From contig JAAXGS010000016.1 in the NCBI GenBank assembly GCA_012271225.1, positions 1-12,987 of the forward strand: DNA of 12,987 bases, in the 5' to 3' direction. Below are positions 1 to 6,192 of this stretch, piece after piece. The position numbers were made by a program, and so were the translations under genes. Position 1 is the first letter of the stretch; each line of letters opens with the position of its first letter. The notes under the pieces were generated by a model that worked only from the letters and a program-made list of their open reading frames with translations, had not been told where the DNA came from and searched no databases. Origin of the DNA: Dehalococcoidia bacterium. GTDB taxonomy: Bacteria > Chloroflexota > Dehalococcoidia > UBA6926.

Positions 1-41
1 CTACGCTCGCGGCCATCCGGCCGTTCGTGTCCGTCAGCTGA
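1..41 (+). CDS. comEA: 3' end of a ComEA-like DNA-binding competence protein (partial)
   Basis: Only the last 12 codons and the stop (TGA 39-41) lie in the window; codons begin at base 3. They read TLAAIRPFVSVS. ComEA proteins usually end just after a helix-hairpin-helix pair with a stretch like 'TLxxIRPFVTV', and comEA commonly sits directly upstream of comEC. The gene stops 6 bases before the comEC start, as expected for one transcript. ComEA is the membrane-anchored receptor that binds incoming double-stranded DNA. The tail is short, so the call rests mostly on context; another HhH protein is possible. Confidence 0.55.
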   Translation, partial: TLAAIRPFVSVS

Positions 42-47
42 CAGACC

Positions 48-2507
48 GTGCGCCTTCTCGCAATCGCTGCGGGCGCGCTCTGCGGCCTGGCCCTGACCCT
101 TGTGGTCGACCTGCCGCTGCTTGCCGTTCTTGGCCTCGTTCCGCTCGTCCTGTGCGCCGCGATCTTCTCCCGACGCCGCTGGCTCCTGCTGACATCGCTG
201 TTGATGTTCGGCGTCCTGATCGGCGCCTCTCGCGGCGAGCTGTCCAACCCGGATGAGCCCCGCGTGGTTGCCGGCTCCCTCGTCAGACAGGAGATGTCGC
301 TGGAGGGTGTCGCGCGTGACGCGCCGTCCGACCGCGGACAGCTGACACGAGTGCGCGTCCGGCTGGTATCGGCCCATGCCGTTGGGGACCCGGGCTCTGC
401 GACTCCCGTCACCGGCGACGCCATCGCGTGGCTGTATCCGCCGGCGTTTTCCATTGGGGCCGGTGATCGCGTCCTGCTGACGGGAACGCCTGAGCTTCCG
501 GCGCCGCAGGATGACGCTCCCGCCGTCATCACCCCCGCGCCGGCGGGCGACCTTGTCATCGTGACGCGGCCGAATATCCGCTTGCTGGCGCGAGCCCCGT
601 GGCCGATGACCTGGCTGAATGCCCTGCGCGAGGGATTGAGCGCGTCTCTGGAGAGAAGCCTGCCGTCTCCACAGGCGGAACTGGCGCGCGCTCTGGTCCT
701 GGGCCAGCGGGACGCTCTCCCCTATGAATTGACCGAACAGTGGCGGCGCGCGGGAACAGCGCATCTCCTCGCCATTTCCGGCCTCCACGTCAGCGTCGTC
801 CTGGGCGTGACGCTTGTGGGAAGTTCCATGCTGATCGGGCGGCGGCGCAACCTCCACGTCATCCTGCCTCTTGTTCTCATCTGGGCGTACGCGGTGCTGT
901 CCGGACTGAATCCCCCGGTTGTCCGCGCGGCCATCATGGGGAGCGTCTATCTCCTCGCCATTACGGCGGGGTGGCAGCCGAGCGGGGGGCTTGCCCTGTT
1001 CCTCGCGGCCGCCGCGCTCGCCCTGTGGGACCCGTCCATCATCACGACCGTGTCGTTTCAGATGACCGTTGCGGCAATGGCGGGCATCATCTTCCTGACC
1101 GAGCCGATCGAGGCGCTGATTCGAGCGCCCTTTGGAGGGCGCGAGGGCGCAACGCCGGCGTGGGACGGAGCGGGCGGCGGGGGCTGGCGACGCTTTGGCG
1201 TGACGGGCGTCTCGGCCTCACTGGGGGCGGTGATTGGCATCAAGCCGTTGCTCCTCCACTACTTTGGCGCAATATCCCTGTTCACGATTCCCGCGAGCCT
1301 GCTTGGAACGCTGGCCCTGCCGCCGGTTCTGGTGACATCCACCCTCACGAGCGTGATCGGCCTCAATACTGACGGCCTGATCGCCTCATTCGTGGGGTGG
1401 CTGGCGTGGCCGTGGCTCACCTGGCTGATCACCGTGTCCGCGGCCTTTTCCGCCCCGCCGTTCGCGGCGGTCACGATCCCTCCGTTGAGCGCAGGGGCGG
1501 TTGTGCTGATCTATACCGCGATCATTGCGGCGTTCTCAATGCCGGTGCTCGGACGCCGTTCCGGCCTGCTTGGGCCGATGGTTGCTCTGCCGGGCCTCTC
1601 CGCGCCGGGCCGCCGCCGCATTCTGACGTCATGGCCGGCGCTTGGCGCATTGGCCGTTCTGGCAGCGGTTGCCGGCATCGGCGCCGCCGCCCCGGTCGTT
1701 GCCGGGGTTGGCCTCTCCGGTGACCGGACGCTCAGCGTCCACGTCCTGGACGTTGGGCAGGGCGATTCCATCCTGATCACGTCGCCAACGGGCAGGCGCG
1801 TCCTCATCGACGGCGGTCCGGACGGCGCGCTGCTCCAGGCCCGGCTTGCTGAGCATCTGCCGTGGTGGTCACGCCGCATTGACGCCATCATCCTGACGCA
1901 CCCCAGCGCCGATCACATCATTGGTCTGACGGAGACCGTGCGCCGATTTCGCGTCGGGATGGTCATCGACCCGCAGTTGGAGTCCGGCACGCGCTACGGA
2001 ACCCTGTGGGAGCAGGCGCTGCGGGAACACCCGGACATGCGGGCAGTGTACGCCGAGCGTGGAACGATGTTGAATCTGGGGGGCGGGGCAATGCTGGAGA
2101 TACTGCATCCCCCCGCGCCGCGTCCATTTGACACGGCGGAGGAGCACGACGACAACTCCGTCGTTGCGCGGGTGACGTACGGCGCTGTCTCATTCCTGCT
2201 TGCGGCGGACATCTACGCGCCGGCGGAGGGGTATTTGCTCGAGACTGATGCTCCCCTGCGGGCGACCGTCCTGAAGGTTGCGCATCAGGGAAGCCGCTAC
2301 GCCTCCACGCCGGAGTTCCTGCGCGCCGTCTCGCCCAAGGTGGCCGTCATCTCCGCCGGGGAGGGCAACCGGTTTGGCCATCCCCATCCGGAAACGCTCA
2401 CTCGTTTGGCGGAGCTGCCCTCTCCGCCGGTTATCCTGCGCACGGATCAACAGGGCACGGTAACGCTGACGACGGACGGCGCATCTCTGAAGTGGTGGCC
2501 GGAATAG
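48..2507 (+). CDS. comEC: ComEC/Rec2 DNA-uptake channel protein
   Basis: 819-residue polytopic membrane protein, normal full length for ComEC, the inner-membrane channel that passes single-stranded DNA into the cell during transformation. Hydrophobic helices lie near residues 5-60. A variable soluble N-terminal region (about 65-190) is followed by the Competence domain, with the hallmark LAISGLHVS at residues 241-249 and many helices to about 560. The C-terminal metallo-beta-lactamase-like domain starts near 562 (VHVLDVGQGDSILI) and contains DGG, the HxxxDH motif H618/D622/H623, HDDNSVV, LLAADI, a KVAHQGS segment around H746 and GHPHPETL. Most ComECs have HHGS where this has HQGS. The GTG start lies 6 bases after the comEA-like stop with no clear Shine-Dalgarno, so translation may be coupled. 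Family assignment is very secure; whether the strain is naturally competent cannot be seen here. Confidence 0.95.
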   Translation: MRLLAIAAGALCGLALTLVVDLPLLAVLGLVPLVLCAAIFSRRRWLLLTSLLMFGVLIGASRGELSNPDEPRVVAGSLVRQEMSLEGVARDAPSDRGQLTRVRVRLVSAHAVGDPGSATPVTGDAIAWLYPPAFSIGAGDRVLLTGTPELPAPQDDAPAVITPAPAGDLVIVTRPNIRLLARAPWPMTWLNALREGLSASLERSLPSPQAELARALVLGQRDALPYELTEQWRRAGTAHLLAISGLHVSVVLGVTLVGSSMLIGRRRNLHVILPLVLIWAYAVLSGLNPPVVRAAIMGSVYLLAITAGWQPSGGLALFLAAAALALWDPSIITTVSFQMTVAAMAGIIFLTEPIEALIRAPFGGREGATPAWDGAGGGGWRRFGVTGVSASLGAVIGIKPLLLHYFGAISLFTIPASLLGTLALPPVLVTSTLTSVIGLNTDGLIASFVGWLAWPWLTWLITVSAAFSAPPFAAVTIPPLSAGAVVLIYTAIIAAFSMPVLGRRSGLLGPMVALPGLSAPGRRRILTSWPALGALAVLAAVAGIGAAAPVVAGVGLSGDRTLSVHVLDVGQGDSILITSPTGRRVLIDGGPDGALLQARLAEHLPWWSRRIDAIILTHPSADHIIGLTETVRRFRVGMVIDPQLESGTRYGTLWEQALREHPDMRAVYAERGTMLNLGGGAMLEILHPPAPRPFDTAEEHDDNSVVARVTYGAVSFLLAADIYAPAEGYLLETDAPLRATVLKVAHQGSRYASTPEFLRAVSPKVAVISAGEGNRFGHPHPETLTRLAELPSPPVILRTDQQGTVTLTTDGASLKWWPE

Positions 2508-2624
2508 CGCCCGCCCGCCCGTCTGCCGTTCCTGACTGGGCTATACTCTCTCAGAACATCCCGATTCCTCGCGCCACTTGCCAACCCCCCGCCGGATTCA
2601 GAGAGCGCCACAGGTTTATCAGTC

Positions 2625-3389
2625 GTGCCACAGCCCCGCCCCGATGGTCGTCAGTCGGATGAGTTGCGTCCGGTCTCCATCACACCCGGATACCTGAGCC
2701 ACGCGGAGGGGTCCGCCCTCATCGCGCAGGGCGGCACGCATGTGCTGTGCGCCGCGTCGGTGGAGGATCGCGTCCCGGGGTGGCTGCGCAATCAGCAGCG
2801 CGGATGGGTCACGGCGGAATACGCAATGTTGCCGCGCGCGACGCACACGCGGACAGCGAGAGCGCGCGCGCAGGGCAGGGATGTGGGGCGCTCCCAGGAG
2901 ATTCAGAGACTGATCGGCAGATCGCTGCGCGCCGTCACCGACCTTGCCGCGCTGGGTGAGCGCAGCATTGTTGTGGATTGCGACGTGATACAGGCCGACG
3001 GCGGAACACGGACAGCGGCGATCACCGGGGCGTACGTCGCGCTCTGGCAGGCCCTGCTCTGGATCGAGCGCGAGGCGCCCTCGGCGGGCGAACCTGAGCC
3101 CTTTCCCCAGTTCCCGCTGACAGAGGCTGTCGCGGCGGTATCCGTTGGCATCAGCGCCGACGGAGCAGACGATGATCCCATGTTGGACCTCTGTTATGCG
3201 GAGGATTCCGTCGCGGGAGCCGATTTCAACATCGTCGCGACCGAATCGGGCCGTCTGGTGGAGGTGCAGGGCACAGCCGAAGGTTCGATGTACAGCCGTG
3301 CGCAACTTGACACGGTGCTTGATCTGGCCGCGCGCGGCATCGCCGATCTTATCGCCGTTCAAAAGGCCGCCATCGCCGCGCTGACGTAA
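2625..3389 (+). CDS. rph: Ribonuclease PH (tRNA nucleotidyltransferase)
   Basis: 254 residues, slightly longer than the usual 235-250. RNase PH is a phosphorolytic 3'-5' exoribonuclease that trims tRNA 3' ends in the cytoplasm, acting as a hexamer. Visible signatures in order: RPDGR near the N-terminus, GGTHVLCAASVEDRVPGW (about 36-53), GWVTAEYAMLPRATHTR (60-76), GRSQEIQRLIGRSLRAV (88-104), DCDVIQADGGTRTAAITGAY (118-137) with the phosphate-binding GTR at 127-129, and the acidic active-site residues D188 and D194 in PMLDLCYAEDS. The end matches the family (VEVQGTAEGSMYSRAQLDTVLDLA). The GTG start directly precedes the conserved RPDGR; only a weak AGG lies upstream. A 117-bp gap separates it from comEC. 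A strong terminator follows at 3424-3451, so it ends a transcript. The usual partner, a RdgB-type pyrophosphatase, is not downstream. Confidence 0.95.
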   Translation: MPQPRPDGRQSDELRPVSITPGYLSHAEGSALIAQGGTHVLCAASVEDRVPGWLRNQQRGWVTAEYAMLPRATHTRTARARAQGRDVGRSQEIQRLIGRSLRAVTDLAALGERSIVVDCDVIQADGGTRTAAITGAYVALWQALLWIEREAPSAGEPEPFPQFPLTEAVAAVSVGISADGADDDPMLDLCYAEDSVAGADFNIVATESGRLVEVQGTAEGSMYSRAQLDTVLDLAARGIADLIAVQKAAIAALT

Positions 3390-3423
3390 TCAACCGGAAA
3401 CGGCGTATCCCGGCGGCAGGCTT

Positions 3424-3451
3424 GGGGCCGCGTCAGCGGCCCCTGTTTTTT
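3424..3451 (+). terminator. Rho-independent terminator after rph
   Basis: Perfect 8-bp GC stem (GGGGCCGC 3424-3431, GCGGCCCC 3436-3443) with loop GTCA, followed by TGTTTTTT. It starts about 35 bases after the rph stop. An identical hairpin and U-tract follow the NYN gene at 4340-4367. Confidence 0.93.
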
Positions 3452-3507
3452 GTGCACGCTCCCCGCGGCCATGCCTTGCCCATCCGCGCCGCCGCCGCTG
3501 TGTGAGA

Positions 3508-3528
3508 TACAATGCCGAAACAATGACC
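3508..3528 (+). promoter_or_regulatory. -10 element and orphan start codon (duplicate of the fabL start region)
   Basis: TACAAT at 3508-3513 is followed 9 bases later by ATG ACC, exactly as upstream of fabL. No -35 match is seen 16-18 bases upstream. If it fires, transcription would begin near 3520-3523 and run through the NYN leader. The duplicated ATG opens a three-codon M-T-G reading frame ending in TAA (3529-3534 are GGA TAA). Probably a leftover of the duplication that may now drive the NYN gene. Confidence 0.4.
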
Positions 3529-3575
3529 GGATAAGGCGTCCCGGGTTCCAAGAAGGATGCGGAGAGGGAGACCTG

Positions 3576-3623
3576 ATGCGCAGTCTTCAACTTCATCCTG
3601 CTTCAGGCGCGAGAGACAAATGA
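3576..3623 (+). CDS. Possible 15-residue leader peptide coupled to the NYN gene
   Basis: A small ORF, MRSLQLHPASGARDK, begins at ATG 3576 behind a purine-rich GGAGAGGGAG (3561-3570), one of the better ribosome-binding sites in the window, at about 5 bases spacing. Its TGA (3621-3623) overlaps the NYN start ATG (3620-3622) as ATGA. The NYN ATG itself has only a weak site (GAGAG at 3611-3615), so this small ORF could load ribosomes for it. The reading frame is also open upstream of ATG 3576, so it could instead be the tail of a lost partner gene. Not a recognised peptide; chance is possible at this length. Confidence 0.35.
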   Translation: MRSLQLHPASGARDK

Positions 3624-4255
3624 TCACTAATGTCTACATCGACGGCTTCAACCTCTATTATCGCGCAGTCCAGCGCACCAGGTTCAAATGGCTCGATTTG
3701 AGGCGGATGGTCGAGCAAATGTTTCCCAACGATGAAGTTCGGGAGATTCATTACTTCACTGCGCCCATTCATCCGCAAACAGGCGATGTCAAGGCGCCTC
3801 AGCGCCAGCAGACGTATTGGAGGGCGCTGCGGACAATTCCAGGGCTGCGATTGCACATGGGGTCGTTTCGGGCAAGAGAGATTACGAGGCCGGTGGTGGA
3901 GCGCAGGGCAAGGGAACCTGCGGCATTTGCAACGGTAAGGGGTTACCAGGAGAAGCGATCTGATGTGAATCTGGCCGCGAGGCTCCTTCTAGATGCCTGC
4001 AAAGGCAGGTATGAGCAGGCAGTGGTTGTCTCAAACGACGCAGACTTCGTTACCCCACTTACGTATGTGCGTGATGAACTCAATCTGCGGATCATCCTTC
4101 TCAACCCGGACGTGCGCGGAAGGACTCAAAGACAACTGGCAGAATCCGTTTCACTCGTCAAGAATTTGCGGCGTGGGAACCTGCGTTCGGCGCAGTTGCC
4201 GGAGCGCCTTACTGATGAGCAAGACGGTGTCATCAGCAAACCAGCCGAATGGTGA
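3620..4255 (+). CDS. NYN-domain (PIN-like) protein, probable ribonuclease
   Basis: 211 residues, essentially one NYN domain of the LabA type, a PIN-like metal-dependent nuclease fold thought to cut RNA. Visible signatures: YIDGFNLYY at the N-terminus with D8 and N11; KRSDVNLAARLLLDA with K112 and D115; AVVVSNDADFVTPL with D140 and D142. These match the acidic cluster that binds metal, so the protein looks intact and active. The C-terminal 40 residues are basic and polar. ATG 3620 is chosen because MITNVYIDGFN is a normal NYN N-terminus; an in-frame ATG at 3557 would only add a low-complexity arginine/serine-rich leader. Base composition is visibly less GC-rich than the flanking genes, with more A/T-ending codons. 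The gene sits between two direct repeats, which suggests acquisition. Substrate unknown; such genes occur as orphans and in defence or toxin settings, but nothing here proves either role. Confidence 0.85.
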   Translation: MITNVYIDGFNLYYRAVQRTRFKWLDLRRMVEQMFPNDEVREIHYFTAPIHPQTGDVKAPQRQQTYWRALRTIPGLRLHMGSFRAREITRPVVERRAREPAAFATVRGYQEKRSDVNLAARLLLDACKGRYEQAVVVSNDADFVTPLTYVRDELNLRIILLNPDVRGRTQRQLAESVSLVKNLRRGNLRSAQLPERLTDEQDGVISKPAEW

Positions 4256-4273
4256 CCATACCTAAAGTAGGGC

Positions 4274-4302
4274 TTGGCACACGGATATTTGACTGGTACA
4301 AT
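4274..4302 (+). promoter_or_regulatory. Near-consensus sigma-70 type promoter
   Basis: TTGGCA (4274-4279) and TACAAT (4297-4302) are separated by exactly 17 bases. This is the best promoter match in the window. It lies 19 bases after the NYN stop and outside the duplicated block. Predicted initiation is near 4309, only about 30 bases before the terminator stem at 4340. Confidence 0.65.
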
Positions 4303-4308
4303 GGAGCC

Positions 4309-4367
4309 ATACCGCCCCTGTCGCCTCGGCGGCAGGCTTGGGGCCGCGTCAGCGGCCCCTGTTTTTT
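4309..4367 (+). ncRNA. Possible short transcript of about 60 nt (promoter to terminator)
   Basis: Bounded by the promoter at 4274-4302 and the terminator ending at 4367. It would fold into two stacked hairpins: 4317-4324 paired with 4329-4336 (8 bp including one G-U pair, loop CTCG), then the terminator stem 4340-4347/4352-4359. No ORF fits inside after the predicted start. It could be a small RNA, a leader whose terminator gates read-through into fabL, or a promoter stranded by the cassette insertion. No known RNA family is recognised. Confidence 0.3.
4340..4367 (+). terminator. Rho-independent terminator upstream of fabL
   Basis: Same perfect stem as at 3424-3451: GGGGCCGC (4340-4347), loop GTCA, GCGGCCCC (4352-4359), then TG and six T. 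It would end transcripts from the NYN gene and from the promoter at 4274-4302, so fabL needs its own start signal downstream. Confidence 0.92.
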
Positions 4368-4419
4368 GCCCAATCCCCGCGTCATGCCTGCCCATCCGCG
4401 CCGCCGTCGCTGTGTGAGA

Positions 4420-4437
4420 TACAATGCCGAAACAATG
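4420..4437 (+). promoter_or_regulatory. -10 element placing fabL transcript start at or next to its ATG (leaderless)
   Basis: TACAAT (4420-4425) ends 9 bases before the fabL ATG (4435). Bacterial transcripts start about 6-9 bases after the -10 box, so the mRNA would begin at or within a few bases of the start codon. No Shine-Dalgarno is visible upstream of the ATG, and the preceding terminator (to 4367) leaves no room for another upstream promoter except in the short stretch between. No clear -35 is seen. Confidence 0.45.
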
Positions 4438-5235
4438 ACCCATGAGACCGTCGCTGCCGCAAACCCTGGACCCCTGAGCGGGGCGGTCGCGCTCGTCACG
4501 GGCGGATCGCGCGGCATCGGCCGGGCCATCACGCTGGAACTTGCGCGGTTGGGCGCCTCCGTTGCCATCAACTACCTCCGCCATTCGGACCAGGCGCACG
4601 AGACGGCTGAAACTGCCCAAAGACTCTCCGGGGCGCGGGCCGTGCCGTTCAAGGCTCATCTTGGCGAGCCGGAGCAGGTTGACCGCCTGATCAACGACGT
4701 TGCAAACACCTTCGGCGGCGTGGACATCCTGATCAACAACGCGGCGTCCGGAGTGCAGCGTCCCGCGCGGGAGCTTGAGCTTCGCCACTGGGACTGGGCA
4801 ATGGGCATCAACGCCCGCGCCCCATGGCTGGCCGCCAAGCGCGCCGCCGCGCACATGGCGGAGCGCGGCGGCGGGAGCATCATCAACATCTCCAGCGTCG
4901 GCGCAGCCCGCGTGATGGCCAACTACACCTCCGTTGGCGTGTCCAAGGCCGCGCTTGAGGCGTTGACCCGGTATCTTGCGGTGGAACTCGCGCCGCAGGG
5001 CATCCGTGTGAACGCCGTGTCCGGCGGCCTCGTCAAAACCGACGCGCTTGAGCACTTTGAAGACCGGGAGCAGATGATCGATCGCGCGGTCCGGGACACG
5101 CCCGCTGGGCGCATGGTGACGCCGGAGGACATCGCGCGGGCCGTCGCCTTCCTCTGCCTGCCGGAGTCGGAGATGATCATTGGGCAGACCATTGTTGTCG
5201 ATGGCGGGATGACGCTCACGTGGCGGACGGATTGA
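4435..5235 (+). CDS. fabL: Enoyl-[acyl-carrier-protein] reductase III, FabL type
   Basis: 266 residues, SDR superfamily. It catalyses the last reduction of each fatty acid elongation cycle (trans-2-enoyl-ACP to acyl-ACP, with NADPH) in the cytoplasm. The Rossmann dinucleotide motif is TGGSRGIG (22-29); NNAASG (101-106) follows. The active site is Y164-x6-K171 in NYTSVGVSKAALEAL, the spacing of enoyl reductases, not the Y-x3-K of ordinary SDRs. Segments such as HWDW, RYLAVELAPQGI, VNAVSGG, TDALEHF, TPAGRMV and GQTIVVDGG closely follow the Bacillus FabL pattern as I recall it. ATG 4435 is chosen because it gives the family's usual short N-terminus and coincides with the end of the duplicated block; the frame stays open upstream but without homology. 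The downstream TPR gene overlaps its stop. The alternative is a FabG-like reductase, disfavoured by Y-x6-K. Confidence 0.88.
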   Translation: MTHETVAAANPGPLSGAVALVTGGSRGIGRAITLELARLGASVAINYLRHSDQAHETAETAQRLSGARAVPFKAHLGEPEQVDRLINDVANTFGGVDILINNAASGVQRPARELELRHWDWAMGINARAPWLAAKRAAAHMAERGGGSIINISSVGAARVMANYTSVGVSKAALEALTRYLAVELAPQGIRVNAVSGGLVKTDALEHFEDREQMIDRAVRDTPAGRMVTPEDIARAVAFLCLPESEMIIGQTIVVDGGMTLTWRTD

Positions 5236-6065
5236 TGAGCGGGCAGGGGCGGGCAATCTCCGCGGAGCAGCTTCGCGCCCGCGCGCAGGCGGCGCGAGAG
5301 CAGGACAGGCCGTTGGAGGCGTGGGAACACCTGCAGGCCGCGCTGGAGGCGGATCAGCAGGAGCACGGCGAGACGCACCCGAGCGTTATCCAGGACCTGA
5401 ACAATCTTGCGACGGTGTTTCAGGAACTGGGCGACATGGGCGGCGCGCGGCAGCACTATGAAATGGCGCTGGAACGGGCGCAGCGACAATACGGCCCGAC
5501 GGATGAGGCCCTCGCAATCATCCACAACAACCTGGGCGGCGTTCTGCAGGAACTGGGCCACTTTGCCGATGCCAGGCGTCATCTCGAGGCCGCGCTGCGC
5601 ATGCTGGAGGCCGCGAGGGGGACGGATGACGTGATTGTGGCCTCGATTGTGAATAACCTGGGCGGGCTTGCGCATGAATCCGGGGATCTGCAGGGCGCGA
5701 AGGCCTACTACGACCGCGCGCTTGAGATTGACGAACGAGAGCGCGGCCCGAACGATCCGCATGTCGCCGCGGAGATCAATAACATCGCCGGAGTCCTCCG
5801 GGACATGGGGGATATGGAGGGCGCGCGGGCAGGGTATCAGCGCGCGCTTGAGATCGATGAGGCGGCCTATGGGGCGGACAGCCCGTTGGTGGCCATCCGC
5901 GCCAACAACCTCGCGGGAATCCTGCAGTACATGGGGGATACTGATGGCGCGCGCGCGCTGTTTGAGCGGGCGCAGCGGGTGCTGCATGAGGCGCGCGGCG
6001 AGGCGCACCCCGCCACCCAACTCGTCCAGAACAACCTTGACTCCCTGCCGCCACAGAGTGGGTAA
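5235..6065 (+). CDS. Tetratricopeptide-repeat protein (kinesin-light-chain-like TPRs)
   Basis: 276 residues made almost wholly of TPR units with a strict 42-residue period: the NN(L/I) landmark falls at residues 56, 98, 140, 182, 224 and 266, each followed by G(D/H)xxxAR and a repeat helix. This long spacing is that of kinesin-light-chain-type TPRs (TPR_12 class). No signal peptide, membrane helix or enzymatic domain is seen, so it is a cytoplasmic protein-binding scaffold with unknown partner. ATG 5235 overlaps the fabL TGA as TGATG, which supports translational coupling; an in-frame GTG at 5220 would add five residues and a longer overlap. The coupling suggests, but does not show, a link to fatty acid synthesis. 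Repeated units show only moderate DNA identity, so the array is not freshly amplified. Confidence 0.88.
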   Translation: MSGQGRAISAEQLRARAQAAREQDRPLEAWEHLQAALEADQQEHGETHPSVIQDLNNLATVFQELGDMGGARQHYEMALERAQRQYGPTDEALAIIHNNLGGVLQELGHFADARRHLEAALRMLEAARGTDDVIVASIVNNLGGLAHESGDLQGAKAYYDRALEIDERERGPNDPHVAAEINNIAGVLRDMGDMEGARAGYQRALEIDEAAYGADSPLVAIRANNLAGILQYMGDTDGARALFERAQRVLHEARGEAHPATQLVQNNLDSLPPQSG

Positions 6066-6108
6066 GCGTCACCGAAGTGGGTCCCCGCGCCTGACGGTCT
6101 CCCTTCGG

Positions 6109-6114
6109 TATAAT
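6109..6114 (+). promoter_or_regulatory. Candidate -10 box for rarA
   Basis: Perfect TATAAT in the 127-bp gap between the TPR gene and rarA, with predicted initiation near 6121. No good -35 lies 16-18 bases upstream. A 7-bp inverted repeat, ACCGAAG (6071-6077) and CTTCGGT (6103-6109), abuts the box on its upstream side. Confidence 0.45.
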
Positions 6115-6192
6115 GGCCGTGAGGGGTAGCAGACGGATACGGCACGGCGCAACAGTTCCAGCGCGGTGACCGTGTCCAAAGGCGGGAATGGA

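Larger units (their letters stand above)
3411..3528 (+). repeat. Direct repeat, copy A (terminator + -10 + fabL start codon)
   Basis: 118-bp block that recurs at 4327-4440. The first 41-42 bases, covering the terminator, are identical, and so are the last 33 or so, from CGCTGTGTGAG through CAATGACC. The middle (about 3453-3500) differs by a few substitutions and small indels (net 4 bases longer here). It holds the rph terminator, a TACAAT box (3508-3513) and an ATG-ACC identical to the first two codons of fabL. Here that ATG is followed by GGA and TAA, so it is a dead start. The copies flank the NYN gene. Confidence 0.95.
4327..4440 (+). repeat. Direct repeat, copy B (terminator + -10 + fabL start codon)
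   Basis: 114-bp partner of the block at 3411-3528. Its right end is the real start of fabL (ATG 4435, ACC 4438), so this copy marks the native position next to fabL. Similarity ends abruptly on both sides: left of 4327 the sequence does not resemble that left of 3411, and after 4440 it continues into fabL while copy A continues into the NYN leader. Confidence 0.95.

Noticed and set aside
2542..2547. TATACT as the rph promoter
   Set aside because: No -35 match 15-19 bases upstream and no extended -10; the start codon is 78 bases further. Kept only as a weak possibility.
3557..3619. Longer N-terminus for the NYN protein from the in-frame ATG at 3557
   Set aside because: The extra 21 residues are arginine/serine-rich with no conservation expected, and MITNVYIDGFN at 3620 is a normal NYN start.
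4301..4417. ORF starting at the ATG inside the TACAATGG sequence (4301)
   Set aside because: The ATG overlaps the -10 box, so it would not be in the transcript, and the frame crosses the terminator.
4249..4434. Extended fabL reading frame starting upstream of the terminator
   Set aside because: The extension would run through a promoter and a rho-independent terminator; it is not homologous to FabL, and the duplicated block ends at ATG 4435.
3411..4440. Insertion sequence with target-site duplication
   Set aside because: Repeats of 114-118 bp with about 10% difference are far too long for a target-site duplication, and there is no transposase or terminal inverted repeat.
4126..6020. Long antisense frames opposite fabL and the TPR gene (and similar ones opposite rph, rarA, the aminotransferase and gatA)
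   Set aside because: They mirror well-supported genes, are rich in arginine and low-complexity residues and have no recognisable motifs, as expected in GC-rich DNA.
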